Source: Diphasiastrum complanatum (Eukaryota; Streptophyta; Lycopodiopsida; Lycopodiales; Lycopodiaceae). From it: a stretch of DNA of 64,000 nucleotides. The notes under the pieces are model-generated. The model searched no databases. It worked only from the letters and a program-made list of their open reading frames with translations, and was not told the origin of the DNA. Position 1 is the stretch's first letter. Every line of letters begins with the position of its first letter. The DNA lies in contig CM055112.1 in NCBI GenBank assembly GCA_029204225.1, positions 31,355,996-31,419,995 on the forward strand, written 5' to 3'. Positions 23,664 to 37,109 of this stretch are shown piece after piece. Position numbers and translations under genes: made by a program.

Positions 23664-23857
23664 ATAACTTTGAATTGGATGTCGGCGCAAATAAGTGTTT
23701 TTTTTCACACAAATATGATTTTAATGTGGAGTGCTTTGAATTCATGGAGAAGGTGCAGTACCATCTCATCAAGGTATGATGCAAGGCCAACCAGAGCCTG
23801 AAATGAATAAATCTCACGAGGTGTCGTGGGACCACCACCAATTTTGGTGGGGGATAG

Positions 23858-24462
23858 TGTTGGAGGGTTTGCAGATCCCAATTCAACCCTAACTCTAGTT
23901 AATAAGTGAGAGAGATTTGGCTCCATGCATGTGTAAGTCCAACTCGATGATCACATAGTTATTTGATAATTAGAAAGTCAATAAAAGGACTTTAGGCCTT
24001 TTTGCGGGACTTTTAATGTCGCAAGGCCTAGATGTCAAGTTAGTGAATAAAGTTGGAACTCCCACCAAAATTGGCTCAAATTCAATTTCAAACTGGTTCC
24101 CTCCAATTATTGAATGGTCCCCACTCCTTTTTTTAAGTTTGAATAGTTAGGGAAGTAGAAATGGGCCAATAGTATTTTGAGGCCAAGGCCCTCCTCTCCA
24201 CTATAAATAGGGGCAAACTTGAGTTTGGAAACCATGTTCATATTCTCATTTCAATACAAGCAGATTGGTTCTCTTATGGAATGGACTTGTGAATTTCCTT
24301 GCTCTCTATCTCGTTTCCTCCATGTCTCATGTTTTTGTTATATTTGTTAATTGTTGGAGTTGTTGCTTATTGGGATTGAATGTTCTTATGATTTTTGTGA
24401 GAGAGAAAGGGAGAGAGAGAAGAGTAAGTTTCTCTATTATTGTGGATCGTAGGGTTAATGGA
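23858..24462 (+). repeat. LTR, copy B (start TGTTGGAGGG)
   Basis: Sister of the LTR at 12946, with the same upstream polypurine tract and TATA box (24201-24212). It continues to about 24462, where the following 130 bases match (inverted) a sequence next to the Copia gag remnant at 19430-19570. The true 3' end is not defined. Confidence 0.6.
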
Positions 24463-26818
24463 TCTAGTGGTAATCCGTAGTGTTAATGGTGTAGTGTTAA
24501 AGCTTAGGGTTAATGGATGTTAGAGTTAGATGTGAATCTTCCATACATGCTATAATCTGAAATATGCTATCACTCTCATGGGATCGAACCTCCGCGTGAC
24601 GACTGACTTCATCTCCTTGATGCTTGATTGGTTGGATCCTGGGTTGAGCATAGGATAGGAAATACACCCACTAAAAAAGATATGTGCAAATACTATTGAT
24701 ACTATTGTATACGGTCCTTTTCCCTGAAACTTAAGCTTTCCTTTGTGAGCCTTGACATTGTATAACAATGCCAATTTCTCCTTGATGAGATCTTTGGTTT
24801 TGATATTGCAATCATGCCAGGACTTCCATAGCTGTTTTTCGACAGGTAAGGCATGAAGCGCTAGGATGCGAGTTTCATGAAGTTGAAGAAGGTTTTCCAA
24901 TCTCCTCTTGGTGGATTCTTTGTACTAAACCATTTAACGATGCCGATTTTCAGACTTGGAACAACAAACTCAGCAGGCATTACGGCTTCCTGTCCATGCA
25001 CCATCTGAAATGGGATTTGTCTAGTACTCACTTTGAATGTGGTTCTAAAAGCCCATAGAGCTGCATGAAGCTTGTGGTCCCAATCAGATCGTGAAGCTTC
25101 AACCATCTTCGTGATAATTTTGCAGAGGATCTTGTTTGATGATTCTGCCTATCCGTTACAACGTGGGTAATATGGGGTACTCTTCCTATGGACAAGTAGA
25201 TAAGAAGATAACAGGTGAGTGATAGTCTCGTTTAGGAAATGTGTTCCGCGATCACTCATGAGTTCTAATGGGCACCCAAAATGGACTAAGACATTCTCAT
25301 ATAGGAATTTCGGCATCAGCCTTTCTTACCACCTTGGCTTCCACCCATTTGGTCAAGTAGTCAGTGGCTACAATGATATATCGAGCTTGCGAGCCATGGG
25401 CAGCTAGACAAATAGGGCCGACATAGTCAATGCCCCATTTTTCAAATGACATTTCAGCCAAAACAAGTCGTAACGGCATTCTATCCTTTCTCTGGGTTCA
25501 GTTGAACTGTTGGCACACATCACACCTTTTGACCTGATAGTGAATGTCTCTGAACATCGTGGGCCACCACAGGCCGTGTTGAAGCACTTTTCTATTGGTA
25601 GCTTCAGCAGCGAAATGCCCTCCTCCTATTCTTTCATGGGCGATGATCACCACTCAGGACACTTCGTGTGGTAGGACACAACGATGTATAATTACATCAT
25701 TACAAATGCGATATAGTTGTCCTGCTATCAATGTGAAAGGAGCAGATTTAATGATTAATCTGCGTCATTCTACTTTGCTCGTGTCAAGGGGAGGACGTCC
25801 CGACATAAGATAGCCTACAATGTCATTAGCTCACGCAGGAACAACGTCAACATGGAATAGTATGGCGTCAGGGAGTTTGTTCTCAACCCCTCTACTCTTC
25901 AAAACGTTTTGGATCCTTGAGAGGTGATCGGCCAAATAGCGTTGTCTCCCTTTGTGAATGACGATTTAAACACTCCCTATTGCATAGTTAGAAGTGTCTG
26001 TGTGGATGTGAAATTCTATGGTCCAAATAGGAGGTCGAAGGACTGGTGTTGTAACTAAGGCCTTCTTGAGTTTGTGAAAAGCCTCGGTGGCTTCTGTCCA
26101 TTCTAGTTGGATAGTCATCTGATAGATTAAACAGGCCAGCTTAGCGAAGTTTAGGACAAACCTCCGATAATAGTTGCAATGCCCCATAAAGATGTACACT
26201 TCGCGTACAGTTCCAGGTTCAGGCCCATGCAAGTATTATATGGATCTTGTCGACGTCAGTGGCGATACCATGTCTCAAAACTACATGGCCTAGCACTATG
26301 TCGTGCGTGACCAAGAATTGGCATTTGGCCGAGTTTAGGGATATGCCGAATAATTGACACTAGATGAACACTTTCTCTAAGAAAGCTAGGTGTTGGGCTC
26401 TAGAAGAGTGGACACACAAATTGCCCATGAATATTTTAAGAAACTTTCGAAGAAAATCCTTGAAGGCATAACTCATCACTCATTGGAAAGTGCTAGGAGC
26501 GTTGCACAATCCAAATGGCATCACCTTGTAGGCGTATGTTCCCCACTCGGTGGCAAAGACAGTCTTGTGCTGATTTTTTGAGGCTATCTGCACCTGGTTA
26601 TAGCCACTAAACCCATCTAGAAAACTATAGGCTTCTTCTTCGACTATTCCTTCTAGCACATTTTCCGTGAATGGTAAGAGAAAATGGTCCTTGTTGGTTA
26701 CGACATTCAGCTTCTTGTAGTCCACACAGAATCTAAGTTTTCACTTTTCTTAGGTACTACCACGATAGGTGATACCCAATCAGTGTGTTCCATCTTGTAG
26801 ATGAATCTGATATCTAGA

Positions 26819-27085
26819 TGTAATAAAACTTGGCCCACTTGCCACATGCACGCATGCGGGCCACATATTGGAATCCCACCCCCAACCCCATAGCCATCTC
26901 TTGTTCCTGATCCCCAAAAGTGCTGGTTCCAGGGGATAGGTGACAGCGTGCAATTGCTTCTTATGAAGAGTAGAGTTTAAGGCCCCAACTTGCTGATGGG
27001 ACAATGAGGAGCACTCAGGCACTTTCACGCATTCACGCAAGCACACACAGCCTCTGTGCGTGGCTTGACCAATAGTCCCGCAACA
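26819..27085 (-). repeat. TRIM 3' LTR
   Basis: 267 bases with TG...CA ends on the minus strand. It differs from the other LTR at a scatter of positions, including the Cys/Gly-rich middle, so the insertion is not very recent. Confidence 0.92.
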
Positions 27086-27121
27086 CCCCCACTCAAGCAA
27101 GCACAGGCAAACACCCCCACT

Positions 27122-27134
27122 GGCTCTGATACCA
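27122..27134 (-). promoter_or_regulatory. TRIM primer-binding site (tRNA-iMet)
   Basis: Minus strand TGGTATCAGAGCC, complementary to the 3' end of plant initiator Met-tRNA, immediately inside the 5' LTR. Confidence 0.9.
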
Positions 27135-27402
27135 TGTAATAAAACTTGGCCCACTGGCCACATGCACATGTGGGGGCCGCGTATCGGGATCCCACCCCCA
27201 ACCTCATAGCCACCCGCTTGTTCCTGACCCCCAAAAGGGCTGGTACCAAGAGGGGACAGGCGACAATGTGCAATTGCTTCTTATGAAGAGTAGAGTTTAA
27301 GGCCCCAACTTGCTTATGGGACAATGAGCACTCAAGCACTTTCACGCATTCACGTAGGCACACATAGCCTCTATGCATGGCTTGACCAACAGTCCCGCAA
27401 CA
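27135..27402 (-). repeat. TRIM 5' LTR
   Basis: 268 bases with TG...CA ends on the minus strand, directly abutting the primer-binding site. Confidence 0.92.
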
Positions 27403-28274
27403 CTAGAAGCTTCTTCAATTCTTTTTGGATCAGCCAGGCGTAATGTGGATTGGACTTGTAAGGCCTACTAACTGTGGGTTTTGTGCCATCAGCCAGTGGA
27501 ATGGTATGAACCACTACATCTGGCAATATGCCCTTCAGCTCAGCGTAATTCCAAGCAAGACAACCGTAGTATTTGCAAAGAAGTGCCTTGAGATCCTCGA
27601 GTTCCTCTCCTTCTACATCTTCCCCTACTAATACCATACGACTTTCTTCTCCCTTCTCAGCCAGATCTATCTCCTTTGTATGGGCAGGACCTTCATAAAC
27701 ATTGGCTCCTTGGGAGGTTTCTTCTATGGGTTCTCTCTTTGCCCTGGGCATAACCACTACCACTTCATCCATCTCATAATCCTTGAAATATTGTGGCACA
27801 TCATGCATAGGTTTGGGTTCTTCTATGGCGTCTTCTTGGATTTTATCTTGTAACTTCTGGTTGGTCATCAAATCGGTCTTGATCCCTCTTTTATCACTCT
27901 TAGCCTTCCACTCATGGGTTTTGCCTTACATAGGGGTTTACGTTCACAGCGCGCTAGTGGGTGGCTGATTGTTGATACCCAATCTTTTCAGAGTATGGTC
28001 AAGTTTCTGATGCTCTTTGATGGTTTCTTTATACCAAGATCTGCAAAGGTGATCGGAGCTTTTTTATTCAAAGATTCTCCTAGTGGGGAATCCGAATAAC
28101 TGGCTCTTTTCCCTTGGCGTTCATAGGCAACTCTGATCGTGGATTAGGCTTCAGATCTTTCACCATCTTTATGCTATTGTCCCATAATGAGATTTCTAGA
28201 TTATGAAGAGCTTCATCCTCAGCTAGGTCCCAATCTATGTGAAAGATTTCAGATCCTTAAGATCCAATCTACTT

Positions 28275-28872
28275 GAATGATCTTTGGTTAGAAAGAGAAA
28301 TACACTACCAATCTCACCAATGTAGAAAAATCAGCATCTACACACAAATTGAGATGCAAACACCAATAGAACTTGATCAAAATTGAATGAAATGATTATG
28401 TACTACTGCTGTCCGTACAAAATCAGCAAGCTACTGTATTTCACACATGTGGATCCAAAATAGCAAATATAGATCATTCTACACATAGAATTGCAAGCAA
28501 TCACCAAGATAGTGCACCAATGGATAGTAGAACCCAAAAGAACCATGTATAAGCATGAAATGAGATAGAGAAGATAGAAGATTACTCTCTCCATGAGTTA
28601 CATGGTCCAAACCCTATTTGGCCACTTGGCTTTCTCTCCAAAATGCTAACCCTACTAATTTTGGGTCTAGATTCAATGTACCCAACTATTCAAATTGAAT
28701 CTACTCAAACTCGCATTCTAACTTTCCACACTTTCAAAAAGTGTTTATTCAAATGAAATTTAGACTAATGAAATTTGAAAAGTCAACCTCTAAGTCTAAA
28801 ACAAGTTTTGGCCTCAATATACTAAATATGGAAATATTGCAAAATGTGATGAAACTAGTTGAATCTTTCACA
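28275..28872 (-). repeat. Copia LTR following a pol fragment
   Basis: Minus strand: the RNase H end of the Copia fragment ('VADIFTKALGK') is followed by a purine tract (GAAGAGGGAGTG) and then TGTGAAAGATTC at 28872. The end near 28275 is placed at CA before the Gypsy sequence resumes. No matching 5' LTR was found upstream, so the outer end is approximate. Confidence 0.55.
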
Positions 28873-28889
28873 CTCCCTCTTCAACTAAT

Positions 28890-29641
28890 TTTAGCATAGA
28901 CTTTGATAATACTCCAAGCGAAGTCCTATGCTCCATGAACAAGTCTTTTCCCAATGCTTTGGTGAAGATATCAGCTACACATTCCCTCTTGATAGATAAA
29001 ATTAGATTGAGAAGATCTAATGACTTCTATTCCTAAAATGTAATGCAAATTACCAAGATCATGCACCTCAAACTTCTTAAGAGCATTTTTGATATCCTCC
29101 ACATCTTGATTGTCTCCACCACTCCATTTGATATCATCCACATAGATTAGCAAGATGGTAACATCATTTCCAGCAAACCTATAATAAAGTGAATGATCAT
29201 ACTCACTCATAACGAAGCCTTGAGAGAGTAAAAAAGTGTTAAGATTAGCATACCAACTCCTTGGTGCTTGCTTAAGGCCATACAAGCCCTTTTGTAGAAG
29301 ACACACATGATTTGGCTTTGTTGATGAAATGTAGCTCTCGGTTGCTCCATGTACACTTCCTCCTGAAGATCACCATTCAAGAATGCATTTGAAATGTCCA
29401 TTTGCCATAGATCCCAACCATAAAGTGTAGCAAGTGAAACGATGACTCGAATGCTTTGAACAATGTTAGCATGAGCATCCAACAAGCCATTAAAAATCAC
29501 TTGAATAAGCTCTCCTTGCTTAATGATTTCATCTATGCAAGCTAACTCATCATTCAATGCTTTCATTCTCAAAACAAAAGTATTTGGACTTTCTTCATTC
29601 TTTTTCAAACAAGAAAACATTTGCCTTCTTAGAGTCAACAC
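28890..29641 (-). pseudogene. Copia gag-RT deletion fusion and RT
   Basis: The minus-strand frame from 29641 starts with Gag ('MLTLRRQMFSCLKKNEESPN', 'MKALNDELACIDEI') and passes directly into reverse transcriptase near 29450 ('LWQMDISNAFLNGDLQEEVY'). All of protease and integrase is missing. A frame shift near 29310 leads into 29306-28971 ('GLYGLKQAPRSWYANLN', catalytic 'IYVDDIKWSGG', 'LGNLHYILGIEVI'). A short RNase H end near 28950-28900 follows. The element is internally deleted and dead. It appears to have been inserted into the Gypsy element, splitting its protease (30564-30794) from its pol. Confidence 0.85.
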
Positions 29642-30563
29642 TCTAAGTTTAGGATAGTAGATACCTCACCTCTAATTTTTATGTCTCAAGCTAGTTGGAA
29701 TTTGATTCATAATATGCAAGTTTGGCCCTTATCGCCTGACTTGGGTCATTGAATTGACCCAAGTGAACTCCTTATTGATGGAATTGACTCCCATCACATG
29801 AGATAGGTCAAATTTGAAGCCTATTACTCATGATAGCACAATTTTGGACTTGATCACTTAAGGTTGCTCATTGAGTGGTCAAATATTTAAAGGAATATTC
29901 TGTTTATGATATTGTACAAATTGCTCAATTTAGATGTCTATCACTCACAATAGCTCACATTTGTCACTTATGCTATGAGTTTGGTGCTTATCACTAGACA
30001 TGGCTCATCAAATGCAACCAATCTATATTTTGGAACATTCAGGTCGATTCATCTTGATGGAATACGGATTCAACTAGAATATTCCAAAGATTGTTCCCAA
30101 TTTCGATCGAAAACTCAAAAAATGAGGTTGATTGATGATTTGGAATGATTCATCATTCGCAATAATGAAGGAAAGCGAAGTGCCGAGAATTGGCATGAAG
30201 CAATGTGAATTTCTTTTTAATTCTAGAGCCATAGGATTTATGATGGTAGTTTGGCAACTCAGGCTTGCCACCCTCAGAACCTATAATATCTCTCTCATAT
30301 ATGTTAAGGCCATAGATCAATGAACAGTTCTTCTGTTAGATCAGTTAGGCAAGAGTAGCTTCAGGGTCAGTTGGGAGCTAGATTGTGACTCCAGTTTATG
30401 ATATCAATAGATTTAACATAATGACCTTTTTCGTGGCTAGATTGGTATGGTTCAAACACTGAGTTGGTGGTCGAGGAACCTTTGTCATGGATGTGTACAG
30501 GTTTGAGTTTCCCCGTTGAATCAATGGTGACAAAACTGTCCCAAAAGTGACTCAGCCTTTCCT
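29642..30563. other. No gene; short repeat-arm fragment at 30232-30305
   Basis: Only short frames. 30232-30305 matches 5477-5550 of the repeat arm (GGCAACTCAGGCTTGCCA is shared). On the minus strand 30560-30340 reads as a weak continuation of the Gypsy protease frame. The rest is unassigned. Confidence 0.4.
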
Positions 30564-30794
30564 TTAGTCATGAACGACTCTTGCATTGGTGAGCCACAGA
30601 CGACCAAGTAGTAATTCATATGAATAGGCATTATTGGGAATATCAAGTACTACTAGATTGACAAAAAACTTGAGACCTCCTAGTTTGATCAGCACTTGTG
30701 GAAGGAAACCTGTACGTCGGACCACACTTTGATCAGCCATTCGAAGCTGACAAGTGGGTTTGGCCAGCTTGTCTCTTAGATTCCATTCTAGCAT
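30564..30794 (-). pseudogene. Gypsy aspartic protease fragment
   Basis: The frame ends in 'AYSYELLLGRLWLTNARVVHD', close to the second conserved motif of retroviral-type aspartic proteases in Gypsy elements (hydrophobic residues, then L-L-G-R-x-W-L). The catalytic D-S/T-G is not seen; the frame starts after it. It is likely the upstream part of the Gypsy element at 24550-28257. Confidence 0.7.
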
Positions 30795-31514
30795 GTCAAG
30801 CAGTTGGTAGTTAGGTAGATAATGTGATTGTGTTTAGGCTGAAATGATGCGAGTGATAGTTGGTAGCAACGTGTTAGCTAGTAGATATATATGAGATACT
30901 CTGGCAGTTAATATATGCCTTTTGTGAGTATCATAGAATGAGATCAAAGAGATTGTGTGTGCTGTCAATCTCTGTGAAGAGATCATGTATATTAAATGAT
31001 AGATGAAGCTTTTTAGTAGGATGAAGACTTCCTGTGTGTACAACTGAATGGTTGATGTCTGATACATCCTTTGGTTGCATGCATTAGACTTAACAAGGGT
31101 TATGGGCCCACTACATGCATATCTTGAAGTCAAAATTCTGCTAATTTCATCACAGAGATTGACAGCACACACAATCTCTTCCATATCTTGAAGTCGAAAT
31201 TCTGCTAGTTTCATCACTAAATGGACATCACCAAAAGTCAGCTATCCCACAAGATGCTATATCAAGTGATATGGACCAAAATCAAGTAAGAAACTTGAGT
31301 TATATAAGCACGCACGATATGATAAGCAGGGCTCTTTGAGCTGATGAGCATGATATGGTGGACAAAGAAAGGAGGATGAGCAAGGGGAGGAAAATAGCAG
31401 GCCAAAATACCTATTAATGGGCATGGGGCTCCTTAATGGCTCGGTCGGTGGCTTGTCCATGGCACTTGCCCCCCATTTGGCCTGGGTAATAGGAGCCGGC
31501 GGCCTTACCCATAG
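30795..31514. repeat. Non-coding stretch with a perfect 30 bp inverted repeat
   Basis: 30948-30977 and 31150-31179 are exact reverse complements (30 bases), 172 bases apart. In addition 31118-31153 is repeated directly at 31182-31217 with two changes. No reading frame with family similarity was seen in 30795-31514. Confidence 0.75.
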
Positions 31515-31810
31515 ATTGAGTATAATTGAGAGATGATAACTCTTGGATAGGCTAGTGGATGGCTTTACTTTCTATCAAGAGCAATATAGAGGCAACTAGT
31601 GTGAATCTCAAGGCAATTAGGATGTTCTTTCAGTAAAGTTTTCAGATGTCACTACCTAATTGTAGATTTACTCCAACACATTTCCATAATCACCTCAAAA
31701 GAATTATTATCACAATTATGTCGGTTTATGTAGAAATCTGCCGTTAAGCGGTCTCTCATGAAAGAGAAGTATAAATGTGCATATTCTAACAACATGCAAT
31801 CATTACTCGA
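31515..31810 (-). repeat. LTR-like fragment of the repeat-arm family
   Basis: Matches 18940-19220 at high identity and, in reverse complement, the outer end of the arm at 5223-5420. The minus strand begins TGTTGTTAGAATATGCAC near 31794, a plausible LTR start. The other end is lost near 31515. Confidence 0.6.
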
Positions 31811-32244
31811 ATTATTGGAGAGAGGAGTGAGAATTGATTGGGATGGATATTTTGAGGTATATATGGCTTAAAATATATTTTAACTTCACTACATTCATGT
31901 GGTCTGACTTTCACTCTCATCACATTTCTAAAATAAATGACTCATCTTTCATTGGTTTGATGCAAGTATTGCAGTCCCAATCCCATGGATCGCAGTCACA
32001 TGAGTCCGATCGTGATGTCAATCGCCAAGACGAGGACGACTCAGCTGGATCTAATTAAGTGTTTCAACTACTCATGTCCTGTCTTGGTTTTCATCTCGAA
32101 GTGTGAGTATGCACACCTAATTAAAAAGATGAACCAGACCTCTTAGCGATTTGTAAGAAAAACACATTTGAGAGAAAACAGAATATTTCCCGCCATTGCC
32201 ACACGAATTAGGGCAGCTTCCCCAATTCTTCCACATGGCACCCT

Positions 32245-32257
32245 TTATTATTTAAAT
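32245..32257 (+). promoter_or_regulatory. Candidate TATA box of the GH9 gene
   Basis: TTATTATTTAAAT, about 160 bases before the proposed ATG. The position is plausible for a plant core promoter; nothing else supports it. Confidence 0.35.
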
Positions 32258-32371
32258 CCCGCCAGAAAAGAATCTAGAGATAGATAGAGAGACAGACACC
32301 GCAAGCTTAAGGTTTCTAATTATTCTCATGCGGCTTTGGCATTATCATAAAGAGATGGAGGTCACCAATAG

Positions 32372-34966
<2,595 letters not shown>

Positions 34967-36485
34967 CAATTGACTCAGTACAGAGAAAACTTTTGATTGC
35001 TAGCAAACCAAGAGATGAAAAAAAAAATCTGATTTAGATATAAAGGAGCGCATAAAACTTTACACGGTAGTATAGCTTGAACAGTTGCATGTTCTGACAA
35101 TTTTTTTCTCAATTACAGATGCTTGAATAGATCCTGCAATGTCTATGAATATTTTATTTGAATTGGTGTCGAAGCAGCAAAATTGTAAGATTTTTTTTCT
35201 AAAATTCATGATCAAATCTTGAGTTAAGTAGTATTGTGAAGACTTGGATTTCTACACTTTACTTCAGGGCAGATTCGTTGTAGTTATGCAGTCTTATGAA
35301 TTAGTTTACCTTGTAGGGTGTAATACATATTTATTTCTTTAGAGGTGATTATAGCAATGTATTGGAGTAAATCTACAATTAGGTAGTGTCATCTGAAAAA
35401 TTTACTGAAAGAACATCCTAATTGCCTTGAGATTCACACTAATTGCCTCTATATTGCTCTTGATAAAAAGTAAAGCCATCCACTAACCTATCCAAGAGTT
35501 ATCATCTCCCATTATTCTCAATATAATTATTTACTCATAGTTAGTGTGATTCATCAATCACCCACCCTCCATTATACTACTTAGAGCAAAGGATTTATGA
35601 TGGTATTTTGGCAACTCAGGCTTGCCATCCTCACAAGCTATTATATCTCTATCATATAGACATTTACTTTGAAACTACCACATCTGATTCGTCAAAGTAT
35701 TTGGTGCTAGTATTATCTATGTGCAGTTTTCAAATTTATTTTCCTTAGGAGTGAATTGGTGCTGCTTTCTCAAAGTGACCATAATATCATCCCATACATC
35801 GGCAATCCAAATTGCATCATTGAAAAATAATGATGGCACTCATTTTCATGATATGTAAATAGGCCTATGATAAACTACAATCTCTTAAGAGTGGCGCCCA
35901 TATAAATCATTCAGAGCTTGGGAGTAACCAAAATAAAAAATTGTAAGTGGTATATTCAAACCTAAAAAGATATGTACATATTTTTGAGACAATTTGTACA
36001 TGGGTTAGTATTTACATGACACATGTTGTAGCAACATGGCCTTGGTAACTATGAAAAAAACTAGACGTTTATAATACAAAAGTTGGCAGTCAATGTCCTC
36101 TCATAAAGAAGGCGATACAAAAATTCAATGTGCTAAGTTTATAGATGATATACTAGGCGTCTAGCAAATCGAGTCCTAGTTGGAACCTGATTATAGATTG
36201 TGGTCTCTTTCTATATCTTTTTCTTGCTAAATCTTATTCTCTCCTGGGATTTGCTCAACCATATTGCTTCATCAAGTTGTGTTGATGAGGACTTTGTTCT
36301 GAACTTCTAGATTGGGCCACCACTATGTTATGCTTACTATCAGAAAATATGAGATTCTCATTTCCTACATGGAACGTATACCTCTGATTGTCATGTTGCT
36401 TCCCTAGTCAATAATAGTGGTTCAACTTGGGCTACTTATTTTCAGTAACATACAATGAATTGTTGAGGTGTACTCTTGACATACC

Positions 36486-37109
36486 TCAAATTTCACTTTG
36501 TTGTCTTTCAAAATATTGAGAAGAATACATCGTGAGTTTACTCACCAACCAAAATAAAAGGTGTATAAAATCAAGAGGAGAGTTAGATCTTATCAAAGAT
36601 CTCTTGAAAGGAAGCTTATGACATTTGGAGACTCCACAAGCTTCACAAAGCTTGCCACACTTGGATATGGTTTTGGGAAGTCCTTTTGCTAGCTCCTTTG
36701 TCACCATGGTCTCCATAGCTTTGTAGTTAGGATGGCCTAACCTTTTGTGCCATAATTCCACTTGAGTGAGCTCCTCCCTTGCCATGTTCACACTTCCAAC
36801 CATCACATTAGCATCCAATTTGAATAACCTCCCTTGCTTGAAACCACTAGCAATACAGCTAATGTGTAGTCTTGTTATTGTTGTGTAGATCAAATTGCCT
36901 ACTAATTGATGTACAAAGTGATATCCACAAGGAATGTACAAATCCAACATAGCCAATTTAACACGAACCTCAATAGGTGTATTCATTTGCTTGCATATGG
37001 AACAAATTGAGCAATTTACTGACACGCGTAGTCTATGTAAGTCCAATACCTTGCTCCTTTCACCATATTTCAACTTGCAAGCAGTACTAATTAAGGTCAA
37101 GTCTGTCAT
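36486..37109 (-). pseudogene. Chimeric Copia fragment, copy 2
   Basis: Sister of 6396-6998 with the same abnormal join of the RT-RNase H linker to the pre-integrase domain ('ELWHKRLGHPNYKAMETMV'). A one-base difference near 36514 extends the frame by seven codons. Noncoding in effect. Confidence 0.75.

Larger units (their letters stand above)
26819..27402 (-). mobile_element. TRIM retrotransposon, 584 bp, with TSD
   Basis: A complete miniature LTR element. On the minus strand the first LTR (27402-27135) begins TGTTGCGGGACT and ends TTTATTACA. It is followed at once by TGGTATCAGAGCC (PBS, 27134-27122). The internal part is only 49 bases (27134-27086) and ends in a purine tract (GAGTGGGGG). 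The second LTR is 27085-26819 with the same termini. Both flanks carry CTAGA (26814-26818 and 27403-27407), a perfect 5 bp target-site duplication. There is no coding capacity, so it needs proteins from another element. It sits inside the reverse transcriptase region of the Gypsy pseudogene; reading across it, the Gypsy frame is picked up again. Confidence 0.93.
24550..28257 (-). pseudogene. Gypsy pol, decayed, nested target of a TRIM
   Basis: Minus-strand Gypsy pol in domain order. 27871-27410 is the segment before and at the start of reverse transcriptase ('EGEELEDLKALLCKYYG', 'PYKSNPHYAWLIQKELKKLL'). 26818-26480 continues it ('MEHTDWVSPIVVVPKK', then 'SFLDGFSGYNQVQIA' and 'YKVMPFGLCNAPSTFQ'). 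26232-25966 is the RT end and RNase H start ('MGHCNYYRRFV', 'FHIHTDTSNYAIGSV'). 25479-25297 is integrase ('FEKWGIDYVGPI', 'IIVATDYLTKWVEAK') and 25106-24550 its C-terminal part ('LHAALWAFRTTFKVSTRQIP'). Several frame breaks and stops make it inactive. A TRIM sits between 26818 and 27403. A protease piece at 30564-30794 is probably the same element, displaced by a Copia insertion. Confidence 0.85.

Noticed and set aside
24265-24480. Hydrophobic plus-strand frame (also at 13354-13686) as a membrane protein
   Set aside because: It lies downstream of the TATA box within the LTR, is T-rich, and lacks conservation of frame length between copies.
26780-27378. Two similar minus-strand frames rich in Cys and Gly (26780-27169 and 27025-27378)
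   Set aside because: They are translations of the two LTRs of the TRIM element; the similarity is the LTR repeat and not a gene family.
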